A DNA stretch of 11,295 nucleotides from Bifidobacterium breve (GTDB taxonomy: Bacteria > Actinomycetota > Acidimicrobiia > IMCC26256 > PALSA-555). Location: positions 1 to 11,295 of the forward strand of contig CAMDCC010000071.1 of assembly GCA_945889545.1 (NCBI GenBank), given 5' to 3'. This document shows, one piece after another, positions 1 through 7,727 of the stretch. The position numbers and the translations under genes were made by a program. The stretch's first letter is position 1. The number at the start of each line of letters is the position of its first letter. The notes under the pieces were generated by a model that was not told where the DNA came from, did no database searches, and was given only the letters and a program-made list of their open reading frames with translations.

Positions 1-1103
1 CGACCGCTCTCTACTCGTGCGACGACCACCTCGATCTCTCGGCGGTGCCGCCCGGGCTCTGGGAGTCGCGCCTGCCGCGCGCCGAGGCCGAGCGCGGTCC
101 GCGCGTGGTCGACCGCGACGGCAAGTCGGTGTGGGTATGCGAAGACCGCGTGATCGGGGTCAGCGGATCGGCCTCAGCGAGCGAGTCCACGAAGAAGCTG
201 AGTGCGATCGGACGGGCGGGCATCGAAGACGACGGCTACCGCGCCGGCACACCGAAGCTCCGGCTCGACGACATGGACCGCGATGGCCTGTGGGTCTCGG
301 TGATCTACGGACCTGCCGCGTTGGGTCTCCCGATCCAGGACCCCGCGCTGCAGAACGCCTGCTTCGCGGCATGGAACGACTGGGCCGTCGAGGAGTTCAA
401 CGCGGTCGCCCCCGATCGGCTGTGCGCGCTCGCTTTCCTTCCCAACCAATCGCCCGAAGCCGCCGCGGCCGAGCTCGAGCGTGCCGCGTCGATCGGGCAC
501 CGTGGCGCGATCCTCGACGCTTTCAGCGCCGACATCGGTGACCCGGCCTGGGACCGCCTGTGGGCCGCAGCCGAGCACACCGGCCTACCGATCAGCTTCC
601 ACATCAAGGGCGGCTCGTGGTCCGGGCTCAGCTACCGGTTGGGCAAGTGGCAATCGGCCGCCTTCGCCTCGATCATGCCCCTGCAGTTCGACGAAGCGCT
701 GGCGACCATGGTGTTCTCCGGCGCGCTCGAGCGGCACCCCGGCTGCAAGCTGGTGCTGGCGGAGGCGGGCATCGGCTGGTTGCCGTACTTCTTGGCCCGC
801 ATGGACCTGGAGTGGCACGCACTCCGCGACAAGATCGCCGGGTCGATCGAGACGCCGCCCAGTGAGCTGTTCCGTCGCCAGGTGATCGCTACGTTCGAGG
901 AGGAGGCACTCGGCCCCCAGCTCATCCCGCTGCTCGGCGCCGACTCGTGCATGTGGGCATCCGACTACCCGCACACGGACAGCACCTTTCCGAACTCACG
1001 GCACGCGATCGAGGAAACACTGGGTGTGCTCCCTGAGGGCGACCGCCGCAAGATGACCGCAACGAACTGCGCCCGGCTGTATGGCTTCGCTCATGAGTCC
1101 TGA
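1..1103 (+). CDS. Amidohydrolase family 2 (ACMSD-like) metal-dependent hydrolase or decarboxylase, 5' partial
   Basis: The reading frame is open from base 3, so the true start lies left of the window; a GTG at 45 is most likely an internal Val. About 366 residues are visible. The N-terminal part reads CDDHLDL followed by PPGLWESRLP, the usual opening of amidohydrolase-2 TIM-barrel proteins (ACMSD, gamma-resorcylate decarboxylase and relatives). A mid-barrel His in SFHIKGG (visible residue 200) and the C-terminal WASDYPHTDS (Asp about 321) are the expected metal and catalytic positions. VLAEAGIGWLPY is another family signature. The family hydrolyses or non-oxidatively decarboxylates small, often aromatic, acids in the cytoplasm, using one divalent metal ion. 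The substrate cannot be told from sequence. It is the first visible gene of a seven-gene operon and overlaps the next gene. The family call is firm; hydrolase versus decarboxylase is open. Confidence 0.9.
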   Translation, partial: TALYSCDDHLDLSAVPPGLWESRLPRAEAERGPRVVDRDGKSVWVCEDRVIGVSGSASASESTKKLSAIGRAGIEDDGYRAGTPKLRLDDMDRDGLWVSVIYGPAALGLPIQDPALQNACFAAWNDWAVEEFNAVAPDRLCALAFLPNQSPEAAAAELERAASIGHRGAILDAFSADIGDPAWDRLWAAAEHTGLPISFHIKGGSWSGLSYRLGKWQSAAFASIMPLQFDEALATMVFSGALERHPGCKLVLAEAGIGWLPYFLARMDLEWHALRDKIAGSIETPPSELFRRQVIATFEEEALGPQLIPLLGADSCMWASDYPHTDSTFPNSRHAIEETLGVLPEGDRRKMTATNCARLYGFAHES

Positions 1104-1512
1104 GTCCGCGGGTACGGTCCACGGACAAGTCGCGGGCTTCGACCACGTGTCGCTGCCGATGCAGCACACCGACGCCATGGTCGCCTTCTACCGAGCACTC
1201 GGATTGCAGGTTGCGGAGCATCCCCACGTGGTGTCCGTCTATGCCGGCGACCAGATGATCAACCTGCACCGTCCCGAAACCTGGCCGAAGAAGGGGTTCA
1301 CGCTGCGGGCGCTCGCGGCGACCCCGCCGTGCGGTGATCTCTGCTTCGTGTGGGACGGAACCACCGAGTCGTTGCACGCACTGTTGGACGCAGCCGGAGC
1401 CGAAATCATCGAAGGGCCGGTGGCGCGAGAAGGTGGTCGTCGGGCGAGCGCATCGAGCGTGTATGTGCGCGATCCCGACGGGAACCTCGTCGAGTTCATG
1501 ATCTATGACTGA
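1081..1512 (+). CDS. VOC (glyoxalase/bleomycin-resistance/extradiol dioxygenase) fold protein
   Basis: A single-module vicinal-oxygen-chelate protein of 143 residues. FDHVSLPMQ (His22) opens the first beta-alpha-beta-beta-beta unit and is followed by AFYRALGLQV. NLHRPETW (His63) sits mid-protein, and the second unit ends in VRDPDGNLVEFMIYD, with Glu138 as the usual last metal ligand. Proteins of this fold bind a metal and catalyse isomerisation, epimerisation, C-C cleavage or fosfomycin-type modification, or simply bind ligands; the exact reaction cannot be assigned. Two starts are possible, ATG 1081 and ATG 1093. Neither has a clear ribosome-binding site, and both overlap the end of the preceding gene, so initiation is probably coupled to translation of that gene. 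The stop overlaps the start of the kinase gene by eight bases. Together with the flanking amidohydrolase this suggests a role in breakdown of a small organic molecule. Confidence 0.85.
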   Translation: MASLMSPESAGTVHGQVAGFDHVSLPMQHTDAMVAFYRALGLQVAEHPHVVSVYAGDQMINLHRPETWPKKGFTLRALAATPPCGDLCFVWDGTTESLHALLDAAGAEIIEGPVAREGGRRASASSVYVRDPDGNLVEFMIYD

Positions 1513-2581
1513 CACCCTCATGATCCCAAGGCAGTGGGACGATATGACCTCGGCGTGGATGACCACCGCGCTCGCGGGACACCACCCGGGCGCTGAGGTC
1601 GCCGACGTCACGCTGTTGCTGGTCGACGACGGAACCAACCGGCGAGCTCGGATCGGCCTGACGTATGCAGCCGGCGCCGGTCCCGCAACCGTGTTCGCGA
1701 AGGCCGAGTCCGACGCGCCCGGTCGTCGTGAGATCCATGCCCGCAACGGGAACCTCTTCAACGAGCCGCGCCTGTTCAGCTCGGGAGTTTCTCTGCCCGT
1801 TGATCATCCCGTCGTGTACTCGACCGTCATCGACGAGCCCGGTCTCGACTACATGCTCGTGATGGAGGACCTCCTCGCCCGCGGTGCCGACCCGCGAGAC
1901 GCAACGCGGCCGATGACCGTAGATCAGGTTGCGCGCGGGCTCTGCGGGCTGGCCCGTCTCCACAGCCAGTACTGGAACGCGGTCCAGGACCACGCGACGC
2001 TCGCCTGGGTGCAACCGTTCGTGCCGAGCGAGGGGTGGCAAGCGCCGATGCGGGCGATCCTCCCGATGGGGCTCGAACGCGCGGGCGACGTCGTCCCCGC
2101 CGCGGTCACCGCGCTGAGCGTCGACGAGCTCGTCGGTGAGATGTGGGCCCGGTCCGTCGGCACCCTCACCACCGGGCCGCAGACCTTGCTGCACGGCGAC
2201 CCCCATATCGGCAACACGTACCTCCTCCCCGACGGGGAAGTTGGCTTCCTCGACTGGCAGGTCGTGCGCACCGGGAGCTGGTCGCACGACGTGGGGTACT
2301 TCCTCCAGGGCGCGCTCACGGTGGATGACCGGCGCGCCACCGAAGCCGACCTCGTCGAGGAGTACCGCGGTTGCCTCGACGTTCCGGAGGACGAGCGACC
2401 ATCGCCCGAGGAAGCCTGGATGCGCTACCGCACGTCGCCCGCTCATGGGTTGATCGTCTGGCTCGCGACCATCAGCGGCAACGTGCAGACCCGGGCGGTC
2501 AGCCTCGCCCTCGTCGAGCGGTACGCGGCCGCGTTCGTGGAGCTCGACACTCCCGGCGCCCTCGACGCGATCGGCGCCTAA
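1505..2581 (+). CDS. APH-type (aminoglycoside phosphotransferase/EcKinase-like) small-molecule kinase
   Basis: A 358-residue protein with the protein-kinase-like phosphotransferase core. VFAK (Lys66) fits the ATP-binding lysine and NLFNEPRLF (Glu87) the partner glutamate. HGDPHIGN (230-237) is the catalytic loop, with Asp232 as base and Asn237 binding metal. FLDWQ (Asp250) supplies the second metal ligand and is followed by SHDVGYFLQG, typical of this branch. The protein should transfer phosphate from ATP to a hydroxyl on a small molecule. The closest style is the ecdysteroid-kinase-like/CHK branch often found in actinobacterial catabolic clusters rather than true antibiotic kinases, so resistance should not be assumed. 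The start ATG lies inside the stop region of the VOC gene (eight-base overlap), indicating coupled translation. All key residues are present. The substrate is unknown. Confidence 0.87.
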   Translation: MTDTLMIPRQWDDMTSAWMTTALAGHHPGAEVADVTLLLVDDGTNRRARIGLTYAAGAGPATVFAKAESDAPGRREIHARNGNLFNEPRLFSSGVSLPVDHPVVYSTVIDEPGLDYMLVMEDLLARGADPRDATRPMTVDQVARGLCGLARLHSQYWNAVQDHATLAWVQPFVPSEGWQAPMRAILPMGLERAGDVVPAAVTALSVDELVGEMWARSVGTLTTGPQTLLHGDPHIGNTYLLPDGEVGFLDWQVVRTGSWSHDVGYFLQGALTVDDRRATEADLVEEYRGCLDVPEDERPSPEEAWMRYRTSPAHGLIVWLATISGNVQTRAVSLALVERYAAAFVELDTPGALDAIGA

Positions 2582-2595
2582 TCATCAACAGTCTT

Positions 2596-2600
2596 GGGAG
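2596..2600 (+). promoter_or_regulatory. Ribosome-binding site deciding the start at 2606
   Basis: GGGAG lies five bases before ATG 2606, inside the 24-base gap after the kinase stop codon. It favours ATG 2606 over the in-frame TTG at 2594, which would overlap the site itself. Confidence 0.65.
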
Positions 2601-2605
2601 TCCAG

Positions 2606-4258
2606 ATGCCCGCTGACATCGTCATTCGTGGCGGAACGGTCTACGACGGGACGGGCGCGCCCGGCCGCGCTGCCGACGTAGCGATCAGCGACGGTGTGAT
2701 CCGTGAGATCGGGCCGAACCTGCGCGGCAACGTTGAGCTCGACGCGTCGGGCTGCGCCGTCGCACCCGGCTTCATCGACATCCACACCCACTATGACGCG
2801 CAGGTCTTTTGGGATCCAGCGCTCCGGCCCACGTCGTGCCACGGTGTCACCACGGTCGTCGCCGGCAACTGCGGCTTCACCATCGCGCCGACGCGCGCCG
2901 AACACCACGACGTGATCGTGCACACGCTCGAGAACGTCGAGGACATGGACCCCGCGACCCTGGTAGCCGGAGTCCCCTGGGAATTCGAGACGTTCCCCGA
3001 ATACCTCGCCGCGGTCCGCCGCCGCGGGACCCTGCTCAACTTCACGGCATACATCGGCCACTCCGCATTGCGCCTCTACGTGATGGGCGATGCCGCCTAC
3101 GAGCGCGCGGCCACGACCGAAGAGATCGAGCGCATGTGCGAGCTCGTGCGCGAGGCGCTCGATGTCGGTGCCGCGGGGTTCTCGACGAGCTTCTCGTTCG
3201 CCCACCGGGGCGTGGATGGCAAGCCGGTACCGAGTCGCTTCGCCGAGGTCGACGAGGTTCATGCGCTGTTCGAGGCGGCGGGTCAGGCAGGCAAGGGCGT
3301 CATTCTGATCACACCGGGCAAGCAGTGCACCTATGCCGATGTGTACGAGTGGCAATTGCGCGTCGGACGTCCGTTCACCTACCCGTTGTTCGCCAGTCCG
3401 GGCGGGAAGCACCTCGAGCCCGTTGGGCTGCACGAGAAGGGCCTGGCTCGCGGGGCCAACGTCTGGCCGCAGGTCACGCCGCGGCCGCTCACGATGCAGT
3501 TCACGATGGCCGACGCGTACAACCTCAACGTCGGCACGGTCTTCGGCGAATTGATGCAGGGGGACCGTACGGCGCGCATCGCCGCCTACGGCGATCACGA
3601 GTGGCGAGCGCGTGCCGCCGCCGACCTCGACAAGGCACCGATGCCACCGCGCTGGGAGACCTTCGAGGTCTCCGAATCGCACGGGTTCCCCGAGCTCCAG
3701 GGTCGGCGCGTGAGTGAGCTGGCAAACGAGCGAGGTATCAGCCCACTCGACGTGATGTGTGAGCTCGCCATCACCGAAGATCTCACGACGCGCTTTCGGG
3801 CATACATCGCGAACGACGACGTCGAGGCGGTCGGCAAGCTGCTCACGCACGAGCACGTCGCGCTCGGCCTCTCGGATGCGGGCGCGCACGTCGATCAGCT
3901 CTGCGACGCACCGCTTGCAACAGACCTGCTGGCCCGGTGGGTACGCGAACGTCAGCTCATGCCACTCGAGCAGGCGGTGCGCAAGCTCACGGGTGAGCCG
4001 GCCGACATGTTCGGCTTCGCCCGTCGCGGGTATCTTCGCGAGGGGTATTGGGCCGATGTGTGCGTGTTCGATCCGGATACAGTCGACCCTGGGCCGATGC
4101 GGCGCGTGCGCGACTTCCCCGCCGACGGCGAGCGACTGACCTCCGAGGAGCCGATCGGCGTGCGGCATGTGTTGGTCAACGGCACCCCGATCCGTCGCGA
4201 TGGCGCGCAGGTCGAATCACATGACGAACTCCCCGGCGTGCAGCCCGAGATCGCCTGA
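2606..4258 (+). CDS. N-acyl-D-amino-acid deacylase-like amidohydrolase (amidohydrolase-3 group)
   Basis: A 550-residue cytoplasmic amidohydrolase. It begins with the small beta domain ADIVIRGGTVYDGTG, then has FIDIHTHYDAQ (His60, His62), GVTTVVAGNCGF (Cys89), IGHSALR (His152), GLSDAGAH (catalytic-type Asp424) and the C-terminal cap KLTGEPADMFGF...GYWADVCVFDP. These are hallmarks of the D-aminoacylase branch, which removes acyl groups from N-acyl-D-amino acids using zinc. Known D-aminoacylases bind zinc through a Cys in the GNCGF region and two later His residues; around residues 225-250 I see GVILITPGKQ with no matching His, so the metal site may differ. The length is somewhat above classical D-aminoacylases. 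It may act on another amide, or be a divergent actinobacterial subfamily with a new substrate. It sits 24 bases after the kinase gene and 14 bases before the sulfatase gene, within the same operon. Confidence 0.82.
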   Translation: MPADIVIRGGTVYDGTGAPGRAADVAISDGVIREIGPNLRGNVELDASGCAVAPGFIDIHTHYDAQVFWDPALRPTSCHGVTTVVAGNCGFTIAPTRAEHHDVIVHTLENVEDMDPATLVAGVPWEFETFPEYLAAVRRRGTLLNFTAYIGHSALRLYVMGDAAYERAATTEEIERMCELVREALDVGAAGFSTSFSFAHRGVDGKPVPSRFAEVDEVHALFEAAGQAGKGVILITPGKQCTYADVYEWQLRVGRPFTYPLFASPGGKHLEPVGLHEKGLARGANVWPQVTPRPLTMQFTMADAYNLNVGTVFGELMQGDRTARIAAYGDHEWRARAAADLDKAPMPPRWETFEVSESHGFPELQGRRVSELANERGISPLDVMCELAITEDLTTRFRAYIANDDVEAVGKLLTHEHVALGLSDAGAHVDQLCDAPLATDLLARWVRERQLMPLEQAVRKLTGEPADMFGFARRGYLREGYWADVCVFDPDTVDPGPMRRVRDFPADGERLTSEEPIGVRHVLVNGTPIRRDGAQVESHDELPGVQPEIA

Positions 4259-4272
4259 CTGGTGATGACCCG

Positions 4273-6564
4273 ATGACGATGAAGGGACACGACGAGCTGC
4301 GTATTGGGCGAACGATCGCCGATTCGACACCCTCCTTCCACGCTCCAACGAAGCCGCCGGAGGGTGCGCCCAACGTGGTGTTGGTCGTGCTGGACGACAC
4401 GGGCTTCGCGCAGCTCGGCTGCTTCGGTTCCGATATTGAGACCCCCGCAATCGACGGCCTCGCCGGCGGCGGCTTGCGGTACAACCGCTTCCACGTGACG
4501 GCGCTGTGCTCACCGACGCGCGCGTGCATCCTCACCGGGCGGAACCACCATTCCGTAGGGATGGGCTTCCTCACCGACGTCCCGACCGGCTTTCCCGGCT
4601 ACAACGGTCGCATTCCCACGAGCGCAGCAACCCTCCCGCGCATCTTGCGCGACGTCGGGTACAGCACGATGGCCGTCGGCAAGTGGCACCTCGCGCCGCG
4701 ATGGGACCTCACTGCGTCGGGTCCGTTCGACCGATGGCCGCTAGGTCTCGGATTCGAGCGTTACTACGGCTTCCCCGGCGGCGACACGAACCAGTACTCG
4801 CCGAACCTCGTCCGCGACAACCACTTCGTCGACCCTCCGCGAACACCCGACGAGGGCTACCACCTCACTGAGGATCTCGCCGACGAGGCCATCCGGATGA
4901 TCGGGGCGCAGCAGCAGTCAACGCCGCATCGCCCCTTCTTCCTCTACTTCGCGACAGGCGCGATGCACGCGCCGCACCAGGCACCGTCCGAGTGGATCGA
5001 GCGCTACCACGGTCGCTTCGACGACGGCTGGGACGCGTGGCGCGAGCACACCTTCGACCGTCAGCGAGAGTCAGGGATCGTGCCGCCCGACACCGTCTGC
5101 ACCGAGCGTCCGCGCGGGCTGGAACGGTGGGACGACCTCCCGGCCGAGAAGCGCCGCCTCTTCGCACGCCAGATGGAGGTGTTCGCCGGATTCCTGTCCC
5201 ACACTGATCATCAGATTGGTCGCGTGCTGCGACACCTGGAGGAGCGCGGGATCCTCGACGAAACGCTCGTGATCCTGTGCTCCGACAATGGCGCGAGCGC
5301 CGAGGGCGGCCTGCACGGGTCCTTCAATGAGCATGCCTGGGCCTTTGCACAGGAAGACGATCTCGACGTCGCGCTCGCCCGCATGAGCGAGCTCGGTGGC
5401 CATCGCGCCTACAACCACTACTCGTGGGGTTGGGCATGGGCCGGCAACACCCCACTGCGTCTCTGGAAGCGGTACACGTGGCTCGGTGGCGTGCGCACGC
5501 CGCTCATCGTGCACTGGCCGAATGGCATCGCAGCACGGGGCGAAGTTCGCTCGCAGTTCTGTCATGCGATCGACCTGGCGCCGACCGTGCTCGAGGCGGC
5601 AGGCGTTGACGTTCCAACGGTTGTCGGAGGGCACGAGCAACAGCCGATGCACGGCGCGAGCCTTTTCGCGACGTTCCGCGACGCCACGGCTCCTGCGGCT
5701 CGCGACACGCAGTACTTCGAGATGCTCGGCTCGCGCGCGATCGTTCACGGCCGCTGGAAGGCGACGACCGACCACGTCTCGCAGGGCGTGCCCGACGAGG
5801 AGCGTCTGCTCGACGGCAGTCGAGACTTCGAGACCGACCACTGGGCCGTATTCGACCTCGAGGCCGACTTCTCCGAAGCCCACGACCTGAGTGCCGATCA
5901 TCCCGAGATCGCCGCGTCCCTGGAGGAGCGCTGGTGGCGCGAGGCCGGAGAGTTCGCCGTCCTGCCACTCGACGATTCGCTCATCGGGCGGGTGGTCGCC
6001 ATGGAGCCGTCTCCGCACCCGACGCGTCCGAGCTGGGTATTCCACCCGGGTGGCGCGCCGATCGCGGAGGAAGCGACGCCCTCACTCACCGGTGGTTTTG
6101 TCCTGCGCGCCGACGTCGAGCTCGCCGAAGGCGCGCCCACCGGAGTCCTGTGCGCGCAGGGCGACTGGACGAACGGCTGGGTGTTCCTCGCGCTCGAGGG
6201 CGAGCTGCACTGGATGATGAACCGCTTCGGCGTACCCCACCGGATCGCGGGCGGAATGATCCCCGATGGCGCTCGCGAACTCGCCGCCCACTACACGCGC
6301 GAGCCCACTGGCGGCGGTCCGGTGCGACTGCTCGCCGATGGCGCGGTGCTCGGCGAGGCCCGCCTCGACGTAGACCTGCCATTCCGTTGGCAGGTCGGGG
6401 GCGCTCCCCTGCGCGTCGGCCTCGACGCGGGGTTCCCCGTGACCGACGACTACGAAGCGCCGTTCCCGTTCTCTGGCAGGATTCAGCGCATCACCTTCGA
6501 GGTACCACGCCTCACCTTCTTCGATGCCGACGCCGACGTTCGCTCGGCTCTCGCGTCGGAGTGA
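4273..6564 (+). CDS. Type I (formylglycine-dependent) arylsulfatase
   Basis: A 763-residue sulfatase that cleaves sulfate esters. After a short N-terminal tail, VVLVVLDDTGF gives the metal-binding Asp41-Asp42. CSPTR (79-83) is the intact CxPxR motif whose Cys79 is converted to formylglycine by a separate activating enzyme, not seen in this window. GKWHL (Lys137, His139), MHAPH (His232), CSDNGA (Asp338, Asn339) and a Lys at 399 in LRLWKRYTW complete the expected active site. Residues from about 600 to the end form an extra beta-rich domain (GGFVLRADVEL...GRIQRITFEV). The size and layout resemble the long arylsulfatases of about 787 residues in mycobacteria. No signal peptide is visible, so a cytoplasmic location is likely. 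ATG 4273 is preceded by only a weak GGTGATG-like site; ATG 4279 is an alternative. It is followed five bases later by a sulfotransferase gene. The substrate is unknown. Confidence 0.93.
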   Translation: MTMKGHDELRIGRTIADSTPSFHAPTKPPEGAPNVVLVVLDDTGFAQLGCFGSDIETPAIDGLAGGGLRYNRFHVTALCSPTRACILTGRNHHSVGMGFLTDVPTGFPGYNGRIPTSAATLPRILRDVGYSTMAVGKWHLAPRWDLTASGPFDRWPLGLGFERYYGFPGGDTNQYSPNLVRDNHFVDPPRTPDEGYHLTEDLADEAIRMIGAQQQSTPHRPFFLYFATGAMHAPHQAPSEWIERYHGRFDDGWDAWREHTFDRQRESGIVPPDTVCTERPRGLERWDDLPAEKRRLFARQMEVFAGFLSHTDHQIGRVLRHLEERGILDETLVILCSDNGASAEGGLHGSFNEHAWAFAQEDDLDVALARMSELGGHRAYNHYSWGWAWAGNTPLRLWKRYTWLGGVRTPLIVHWPNGIAARGEVRSQFCHAIDLAPTVLEAAGVDVPTVVGGHEQQPMHGASLFATFRDATAPAARDTQYFEMLGSRAIVHGRWKATTDHVSQGVPDEERLLDGSRDFETDHWAVFDLEADFSEAHDLSADHPEIAASLEERWWREAGEFAVLPLDDSLIGRVVAMEPSPHPTRPSWVFHPGGAPIAEEATPSLTGGFVLRADVELAEGAPTGVLCAQGDWTNGWVFLALEGELHWMMNRFGVPHRIAGGMIPDGARELAAHYTREPTGGGPVRLLADGAVLGEARLDVDLPFRWQVGGAPLRVGLDAGFPVTDDYEAPFPFSGRIQRITFEVPRLTFFDADADVRSALASE

Positions 6565-6569
6565 CGGAC

Positions 6570-7727
6570 ATGAAACGCCACGACGAGCTCATCGATGCGG
6601 CTCGGGCCGAGACCGGGCTCGACGACTTCGGCGACGACTCGCTCAAGGAGGGCCTCGAAGTTCTGGTCCGCGCGCTGCGAGAGGAAGCCAACCTCAACGC
6701 CGGCGGCGAGATGGTGCTGGAACTCCTCATCACCGGGTACCTCAGCCAGCGCCTCCAGATCGAGGATTGGTACCGCCGACACCCCGAGATCGACGACGAG
6801 CCGATCGCCGCGCCGCTGTTCGGGCTCGGGCTTCCGCGCACGGGCTCGACCGCGTTGTCGTGCTTGCTGGGCGAAGACCCCGCGACCCGATCACTGCGGC
6901 GGTGGGAGTCGTCACAGCCGTGTCCTCCCCCGTCGACGGTCGAGGGGCCTGATCCGAGGATCGCCAAGACCGAGGCCGAGTACGAGCTGCAGCAACAGGC
7001 GACGCCGCGGATGCTCGCACTCGTGCCCACGACCCCCACCTCACCGTTTGAGTGCCAGGAGCTCATGGGGCTCGACTTCAAGTCGCACTTGTTCCAGGCC
7101 TTCGCCTACGTGCCGTCGTACTCGAGGTGGCTGCTCAACGCCGATCTCACGTCGACGTACCGCTACGAACGCCGAACACTGAAGCTCCTCCAGTGGGGCT
7201 GCCCGGCGTTGCCCTGGCGCCTGAAGTGCCCGACGCACCTCCTCTTCCTGCCGTACCTCGACGCCGCGTTCCCCGACGCGAAGTTCGTGATGACCCACCG
7301 TGACCCCACCGACGTGATGCTCTCGGTCGCCGACGTCTACGCCGAGGTCGCGAAGATGTTCAGTGACGACATCGATCGGCGCTATCTCGGCCAGCTCAAC
7401 GTGGAGCACTGGTCCATCGGTATGGAACGTGCGCTCGCGTTCCGCGACGCCGGAGCCGACGATCGCTTCTACGACATCGACTTCCGCGCGATGCAGCGCG
7501 ACCCTGTGGGCGAGGTTCGCGGCCTGTACGAATGGTTGGGTGAGCCTGTGACCGATGAGTTCGAGGCGGGGATGCGGCGCTGGTGGCGCGAGAACGCAGA
7601 GAACCGCGAAGGCCACGATCCGCCGGACCCTGAGGTCTTCGGGATCGATCCCGACGCCGTGCGGCCGCTGTTCGCCGACTACGTGGCTCGCATGTCGCGA
7701 TGGACCAGAACGGGAGAAGGAACGTGA
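6570..7727 (+). CDS. PAPS-dependent sulfotransferase family protein (Sulfotransfer_3 type)
   Basis: A 385-residue protein. FGLGLPRTGST (84-94) is the 5'-phosphosulfate-binding loop, and KFVMTHRDPTDVMLS (His243-Pro246 core) matches the 3'-phosphate-binding segment. RLKCPTHLLFLPYLDAAFPDAKF in between is typical of actinobacterial sulfotransferase-3 proteins. The expected reaction moves sulfate from PAPS to a hydroxyl or amine of a small molecule. The helical N-terminus (about 1-75) and C-terminal WRENAENREGH segment also fit this branch. ATG 6570 is chosen because GGAG (6558-6561) lies eight bases upstream; GTG 6561, which overlaps the sulfatase stop as GTGA, would add three residues. The reading frame stays open far upstream inside the sulfatase gene, but that is a high-GC artefact. 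The family is certain enough, but the substrate, and whether PAPS is the true donor, are inferred. Confidence 0.88.
   Translation: MKRHDELIDAARAETGLDDFGDDSLKEGLEVLVRALREEANLNAGGEMVLELLITGYLSQRLQIEDWYRRHPEIDDEPIAAPLFGLGLPRTGSTALSCLLGEDPATRSLRRWESSQPCPPPSTVEGPDPRIAKTEAEYELQQQATPRMLALVPTTPTSPFECQELMGLDFKSHLFQAFAYVPSYSRWLLNADLTSTYRYERRTLKLLQWGCPALPWRLKCPTHLLFLPYLDAAFPDAKFVMTHRDPTDVMLSVADVYAEVAKMFSDDIDRRYLGQLNVEHWSIGMERALAFRDAGADDRFYDIDFRAMQRDPVGEVRGLYEWLGEPVTDEFEAGMRRWWRENAENREGHDPPDPEVFGIDPDAVRPLFADYVARMSRWTRTGEGT
7713..7720 (+). promoter_or_regulatory. Ribosome-binding site deciding the GTG start at 7724
   Basis: GGAGAAGG ends three bases before GTG 7724, with its GGAG core seven bases away. 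It lies inside the end of the sulfotransferase gene and favours GTG 7724 over the upstream in-frame ATG 7700, which has no such site. Confidence 0.65.

Noticed and set aside
922..2446. Antisense open frames of 279 and 316 codons opposite the first three operon genes
   Set aside because: They span several real genes and gene borders without any recognisable family and follow the complement of sense codon bias.
1505..2581. Reading the APH-type kinase as an aminoglycoside resistance gene
   Set aside because: Only the general kinase core supports this; the operon context is catabolic and the subfamily looks EcKinase/CHK-like.
2585..4168. Long antisense open frame of 527 codons opposite the deacylase-like gene
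   Set aside because: It mirrors the high-GC codon pattern of the sense gene, has no recognisable domain and lacks a sensible start context. The sense strand carries clear family motifs.
5071..6045. Antisense open frame of 324 codons opposite the sulfatase
   Set aside because: No domain is visible; this is a shadow of strong third-position G/C bias in the real gene.
5934..6569. In-frame upstream extension of the sulfotransferase through the end of the sulfatase gene
   Set aside because: The extension is Arg-rich, low-complexity out-of-frame sequence. The family-like N-terminus and a GGAG site support the start at 6570.
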